Under the pieces are notes generated by a model. That model searched no databases. It was given only the letters and a program-made list of their open reading frames with translations, and was not told the origin of the DNA. Positions 61,177 through 64,000 of a stretch of DNA of 64,000 nucleotides are shown piece by piece; position 1 is the stretch's first letter, and every line of letters starts with the position of its first letter. The stretch comes from Rhizobacter koreensis. GTDB lineage: Bacteria > Pseudomonadota > Gammaproteobacteria > Burkholderiales > Burkholderiaceae_C. The position numbers were made by a program, and so were the translations under genes. The stretch is from contig NZ_JABWMJ010000007.1 in NCBI RefSeq assembly GCF_013366375.1, positions 248,001 to 312,000 on the forward strand, written 5' to 3'.

Positions 61177-63525
61177 TCACTCGCCGGCAGCGTGCGCCGG
61201 CGCGCCCGCGAGCTTGGCCTCGAGGCTCTGCCGATCGGCGAAGAGGCGCGCCCACGGATCGGGCCGCGCCAACGCGTTGCGCACGGTCGGGAGGCGCCAG
61301 CCGGCAGGGTCGGCGCTCGCGAGCTGGTCCCACGCCAACGGCATCGAGACCGGCGCACCGGCGAGACCCCGGGGCCCGTACGGAACGATGATCGACTTGC
61401 CGCGCACGTTCATGTTGAAGTCGAGGAACACCTTGCCGGTGCGCTTGCCGGTGTCCCATTCGGTCGTGATGGTCGCCGGGTGCGCGGCGGCGACGTGCCT
61501 GCAGATCATCGTTGCGACGCGGCGCACGACGTCGAAGCGCAGCGTGCGCTCGATCGGCACCAGCACGTGCAGCCCGGTCTTGCCGGACGTCTTCACGTAG
61601 GCGGCAAGTGCCATCGCGTCGAGCACCTCCTTGAGCCGGAACGCGACCTGCCGGCCCTGCTCGAAGCCTTCGGGGTTCGGCTCGGGCTCGTCGCCGCGCC
61701 GCTCGGCCCCCGAGTAGATGTATGGATCGATGTCGAACAGCATGTAGTCGGGAAAGTTGACCGCCGCCTTCGCGAGGCGCGCCGCCGAACCCGCCGCCGA
61801 CGCCGTGGCGCCCGCGCCGCCCTCGGCGCTCACGCGTGCATGCCACGGATGGATCTCGAGCGCGCCGTTCTCGGCGAGCCAGAGCAGCGTCGCCAGGTTG
61901 TTGCAGAGCAGGTAGACGTCGTCGCTGCCCTTGGTCTCGGAAAAGATCGTCGCGGTCTCGACGTAGTCGGGGAGCGCCGTCTCCGGATGCTTCTGCAGCA
62001 TGCGCCGGCCCTCGATGCCGCCGGGCCAGCGGAACAGCGTGAGCGGGCGGCCCTCCAGGAACGGCAGCATGCGCGGCGCGACCTCGACCAGATAGCGCAG
62101 CAGGTCGAGCTTGGTGATCGCGGGCTGATCGATCTCGGGAACGGCCGGCCAGTAGACGCGTTCGAGGCGGGTCAGCTTCACGCGTGCGCCGTCGACATCG
62201 AGGTTCGCGGGCTGCGCATCGAGCAAGGCGAGCAGACGGGCGGTGCCGTCGTCCGAAGTGACCGCTGTTGCAGGCCGCGCGTGTGCGAGCCGGCCTTCCG
62301 CTCGCACGCCGCGGGCGCCGTCGCGCGGCGCAGCCCTCGCGCCAACCCGGGTTCGCGAACCCGCCGCGTCCGACCGCGCGGCGGCGGGACCGGCCGGCGA
62401 ATGCTCGGGGCCGTCCTGCGCATGGCGGGCCGCATCCGGCAGCGCGCTGCGGCGGCGCGACGACGCGCCGGCGGCGCCGGCCACCTGCGCATCGGCAGCC
62501 GCACCGGTGGCCGATGCCGCCCCGTTGCCGTCGCGCCGCACGCTGGCCGGATCGACGTCGTCGCGCAGGCGCAGGAACACCGGCGCGCGCAGACGCCCGC
62601 CCTCGGTCCAGTTCGCGAAGCTCACCTCGGCGACGAGCTCGGGGCGCAGCCACACGGTGCCGGCGCGCGTCGCCACCTTCTCGGCGAACGGCGAACGCGC
62701 CTCGGCGAGCGGCGCCATGCGCGCGAGCAGCGCGCCGATCGTCGCCTCGTCGAAGCCGGTGCCGACGTTGGCGGCATAGCGCAGCTCGCCGGCATCGTTC
62801 CGGTAGCCGACGACCAGCGAGCCGAAGCGTTCGCGCTCGCCCTTGCCCTTGCTGTAGCCGCCGATCACGAACTCGGCCGACGCGGTCTTCTTCACCTTGA
62901 GCCAGTCGGGCGAGCGCAGGCCCGGCCGGTACGGCGAACCGACGCGCTTGGCGACGACGCCCTCGAAGCCGCTCTCGATCGCCGCGGCGTAGAGCGCCGG
63001 CCCGTCGGCGTCGGCGTGCACCAGCTTCACGTGGGTGGCCGGCGGCAGCAGGGCCTCGAGCAGGCGCCGCCGCTCGATGTACGGCAGATCGCGCAGATTG
63101 CGGCCGGCGTGATGCAGCAGGTCGAACGCGAAGAACAGCGCCGGCGCGCGTCGCTCGGCCGCGGCGATCTCGGCATCTCCCGACAGGCCGGCGCGGTTCT
63201 GCAGCGCGTTGAACGACGGCCGGCCGTCCGGCCCAAGGGCGACGATCTCGCCGTCGACGATGCGATCGCCATTCGTCGTCCACCGCAGCTCGGCGACGAT
63301 CGACGGGAAGAGCCGCGTGTAGTCGATTGCGCGCCGCGAGACGAGACGCACCACCTCGCCCTGCACGAACGCGAGCATGCGATAGCCATCGAGCTTGGGC
63401 TCGAACAGCCAGTCGGGGTCGCGGAACGGCGCCTCGACCAGCTGCGCCGCCATCGGCGTCAAGCGCGCCGGGAACGCCTCGGGCGTCCCCGGCGGGTCGA
63501 TGCGCGGTCGGCGTGCGGGTGGCAT
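61177..63525 (-). CDS. ligD: ATP-dependent DNA ligase LigD (ligase-polymerase form)
   Basis: End-joining ligase working with Ku, 782 residues. The N-terminal ligase domain has the adenylated Lys K44 in EPKLDGYRM and runs to about residue 330. A low-complexity Ala/Arg/Pro linker of roughly 100 residues follows. The C-terminal primase-like polymerase domain (about 450-782) carries the metal-binding D598-I-D600 in LFDIDPYIYSG. No 3'-phosphoesterase domain is present. ATG at 63525 is the first Met before homology; no good ribosome-binding site is visible. The two ku genes are at 28203-30159. Confidence 0.94.
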   Translation of the reverse strand: MPPARRPRIDPPGTPEAFPARLTPMAAQLVEAPFRDPDWLFEPKLDGYRMLAFVQGEVVRLVSRRAIDYTRLFPSIVAELRWTTNGDRIVDGEIVALGPDGRPSFNALQNRAGLSGDAEIAAAERRAPALFFAFDLLHHAGRNLRDLPYIERRRLLEALLPPATHVKLVHADADGPALYAAAIESGFEGVVAKRVGSPYRPGLRSPDWLKVKKTASAEFVIGGYSKGKGERERFGSLVVGYRNDAGELRYAANVGTGFDEATIGALLARMAPLAEARSPFAEKVATRAGTVWLRPELVAEVSFANWTEGGRLRAPVFLRLRDDVDPASVRRDGNGAASATGAAADAQVAGAAGASSRRRSALPDAARHAQDGPEHSPAGPAAARSDAAGSRTRVGARAAPRDGARGVRAEGRLAHARPATAVTSDDGTARLLALLDAQPANLDVDGARVKLTRLERVYWPAVPEIDQPAITKLDLLRYLVEVAPRMLPFLEGRPLTLFRWPGGIEGRRMLQKHPETALPDYVETATIFSETKGSDDVYLLCNNLATLLWLAENGALEIHPWHARVSAEGGAGATASAAGSAARLAKAAVNFPDYMLFDIDPYIYSGAERRGDEPEPNPEGFEQGRQVAFRLKEVLDAMALAAYVKTSGKTGLHVLVPIERTLRFDVVRRVATMICRHVAAAHPATITTEWDTGKRTGKVFLDFNMNVRGKSIIVPYGPRGLAGAPVSMPLAWDQLASADPAGWRLPTVRNALARPDPWARLFADRQSLEAKLAGAPAHAAGE

Positions 63526-63650
63526 GGTGGAGACGGAGCGGCGAAGGATCGTGGCACATGCCGTGCGCGTGACGCCCACATCGAACGGGACGCATCGCAC
63601 GTTATGCGCGGCACGCCGCAGGCGTCGCTCGACGGGCACGCACACCGACA

Positions 63651-63726
63651 TCGCCGCTCACCCCGCGACCGCTCACGGCCCACGGCCCAGGGCCACGGCT
63701 CACCGGCCACGCGTCGCCGCTCACCC
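63651..63726 (+). repeat. Short GCTCAC-containing repeats upstream of ligD
   Basis: The 13-mer TCGCCGCTCACCC occurs at 63651 and again at 63714, with two diverged copies between (ACCGCTCACGG, CGGCTCACCGG). The stretch is GC-rich low-complexity DNA in the 295-nt divergent region between ligD and the TetR gene. No function is evident. Confidence 0.45.
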
Positions 63727-63781
63727 GGCACGGAGCACGGCCCCGGGTCAAGGGTGACATCACGATGAACGGCCAACGAAG

Positions 63782-63801
63782 AATATGACGCTCGTCATAT
63801 T
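63782..63801. promoter_or_regulatory. Perfect palindromic operator upstream of the TetR gene
   Basis: AATATGACG-CT-CGTCATATT: 9-bp arms, 2-bp centre, AT-rich in a very GC-rich context. It covers a possible -35 (ATGACG, 63785-63790) and the spacer to a possible -10 (TACAGT, 63808-63813), 19 nt before the TetR start. Autorepression by the TetR protein is the natural reading. Confidence 0.75.
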
Positions 63802-63820
63802 TCGATGTACAGTGCCGTCC

Positions 63821-64000
63821 ATGCCCCGTAAGTCCTCGCCCCATGCCGCCCCGAGCCGGCGCGACCTCACCCACGCGCGGATCCTCGACATCGCGGCGCG
63901 CGAGGTGCGCGCCAAGGGCTACGAGCGGGTCGGCGTCGCCGACGTGATGAAGCAGGCAGGGCTCACGCACGGCGGCTTCTACGCGCACTTCCCTTCACGC
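63821..64000 (+). CDS. TetR/AcrR-family regulator, N-terminal part (cut at the right edge)
   Basis: First 60 residues only. MPRKSSPHAAPSRRDLTHA leads into a TetR DNA-binding domain, ILDIAAREVRAKGYERVGVA then DVMKQAGLTHGGFYAHFPS. The GLTHGGFYAHF recognition-helix region resembles the NemR/AcuR-type subgroup that often senses electrophiles, but this is only a hint. There is almost no leader between the predicted transcription start (about 63820) and the ATG, so the mRNA may be leaderless. Confidence 0.9.
   Translation, partial: MPRKSSPHAAPSRRDLTHARILDIAAREVRAKGYERVGVADVMKQAGLTHGGFYAHFPSR

Noticed and set aside
63552..63566. Second sigma-54-like site TGGCACATGCCGTGC
   Set aside because: The -12 is GTGC, the site overlaps the ligD upstream region and does not face a gene at a sensible distance; shows that single near-matches arise by chance.
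1..64000. tRNA, rRNA, CRISPR arrays, insertion sequences, integrases or prophage genes
   Set aside because: None was seen on either strand; no terminal inverted repeats, transposase motifs or regularly spaced repeats were found by reading.

Overview
This is a GC-rich window (roughly 70% by eye) with no rRNA, tRNA, insertion sequence, phage or CRISPR array that I could find. Four intact orphan Bug/TctC-type solute receptors plus one decayed copy, a lone PEP-CTERM protein with a sigma-54-like promoter, a GcvA-like LysR, fused-A/B Mrp antiporter genes and TcuAB-type genes point to a chromosomal segment of a betaproteobacterium, most likely order Burkholderiales. This is inference from gene content; I cannot name a species.

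Left part (1-15200): a three-subunit molybdenum hydroxylase (large, 2Fe-2S and FAD subunits, minus strand, large subunit cut at the left edge) is divergent from a LysR regulator, with several GTGA/TCAC dyads between them. A plus-strand catabolic operon follows: enoyl-CoA hydratase, thiolase-like protein, DUF35 partner, acyl-CoA ligase, acyl-CoA dehydrogenase, a second thiolase-like protein, a second DUF35 partner and a Bug receptor, then a TetR regulator and another Bug receptor. This reads as a CoA-dependent pathway for an unknown organic acid, probably fed by the hydroxylase.

Middle (15300-38400): GreB; the manganese exporter MntP; a complete Mrp Na+/H+ antiporter operon (A/B fused, C, D, E, F, G, joined by overlapping start and stop codons); TcuB/TcuA tricarballylate-type oxidation genes next to a broken Bug gene; a thioredoxin-reductase-like flavoprotein; a transglutaminase-like protein; two overlapping Ku genes; galactarate dehydratase with a Bug receptor; repair and housekeeping enzymes (AAG glycosylase, DUF938 and lipoprotein methyltransferases, DJ-1/PfpI, thioesterase, a small K+ channel).

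Right part (38700-64000): a PD-(D/E)XK-like protein of unknown role; an SDR, a DMT exporter and an MDR reductase; a lipoprotein that looks like a metal-less metallo-beta-lactamase; a PEP-CTERM SGNH-like protein; an active-looking MBL lipoprotein; a vanadium-haloperoxidase-like protein fused to DUF3455, next to a methyltransferase and divergent from a BTAD/TolB-like/TPR regulator; an EF-G paralogue; a Tat-exported dienelactone hydrolase; a periplasmic paoABC-type aldehyde oxidoreductase; a small secreted Lys/Ala-rich protein with a strong terminator; LigD, the partner of the two Ku proteins; and the start of a TetR regulator behind a perfect 20-bp operator-like palindrome. Long open frames opposite these genes are high-GC shadows and are not annotated.
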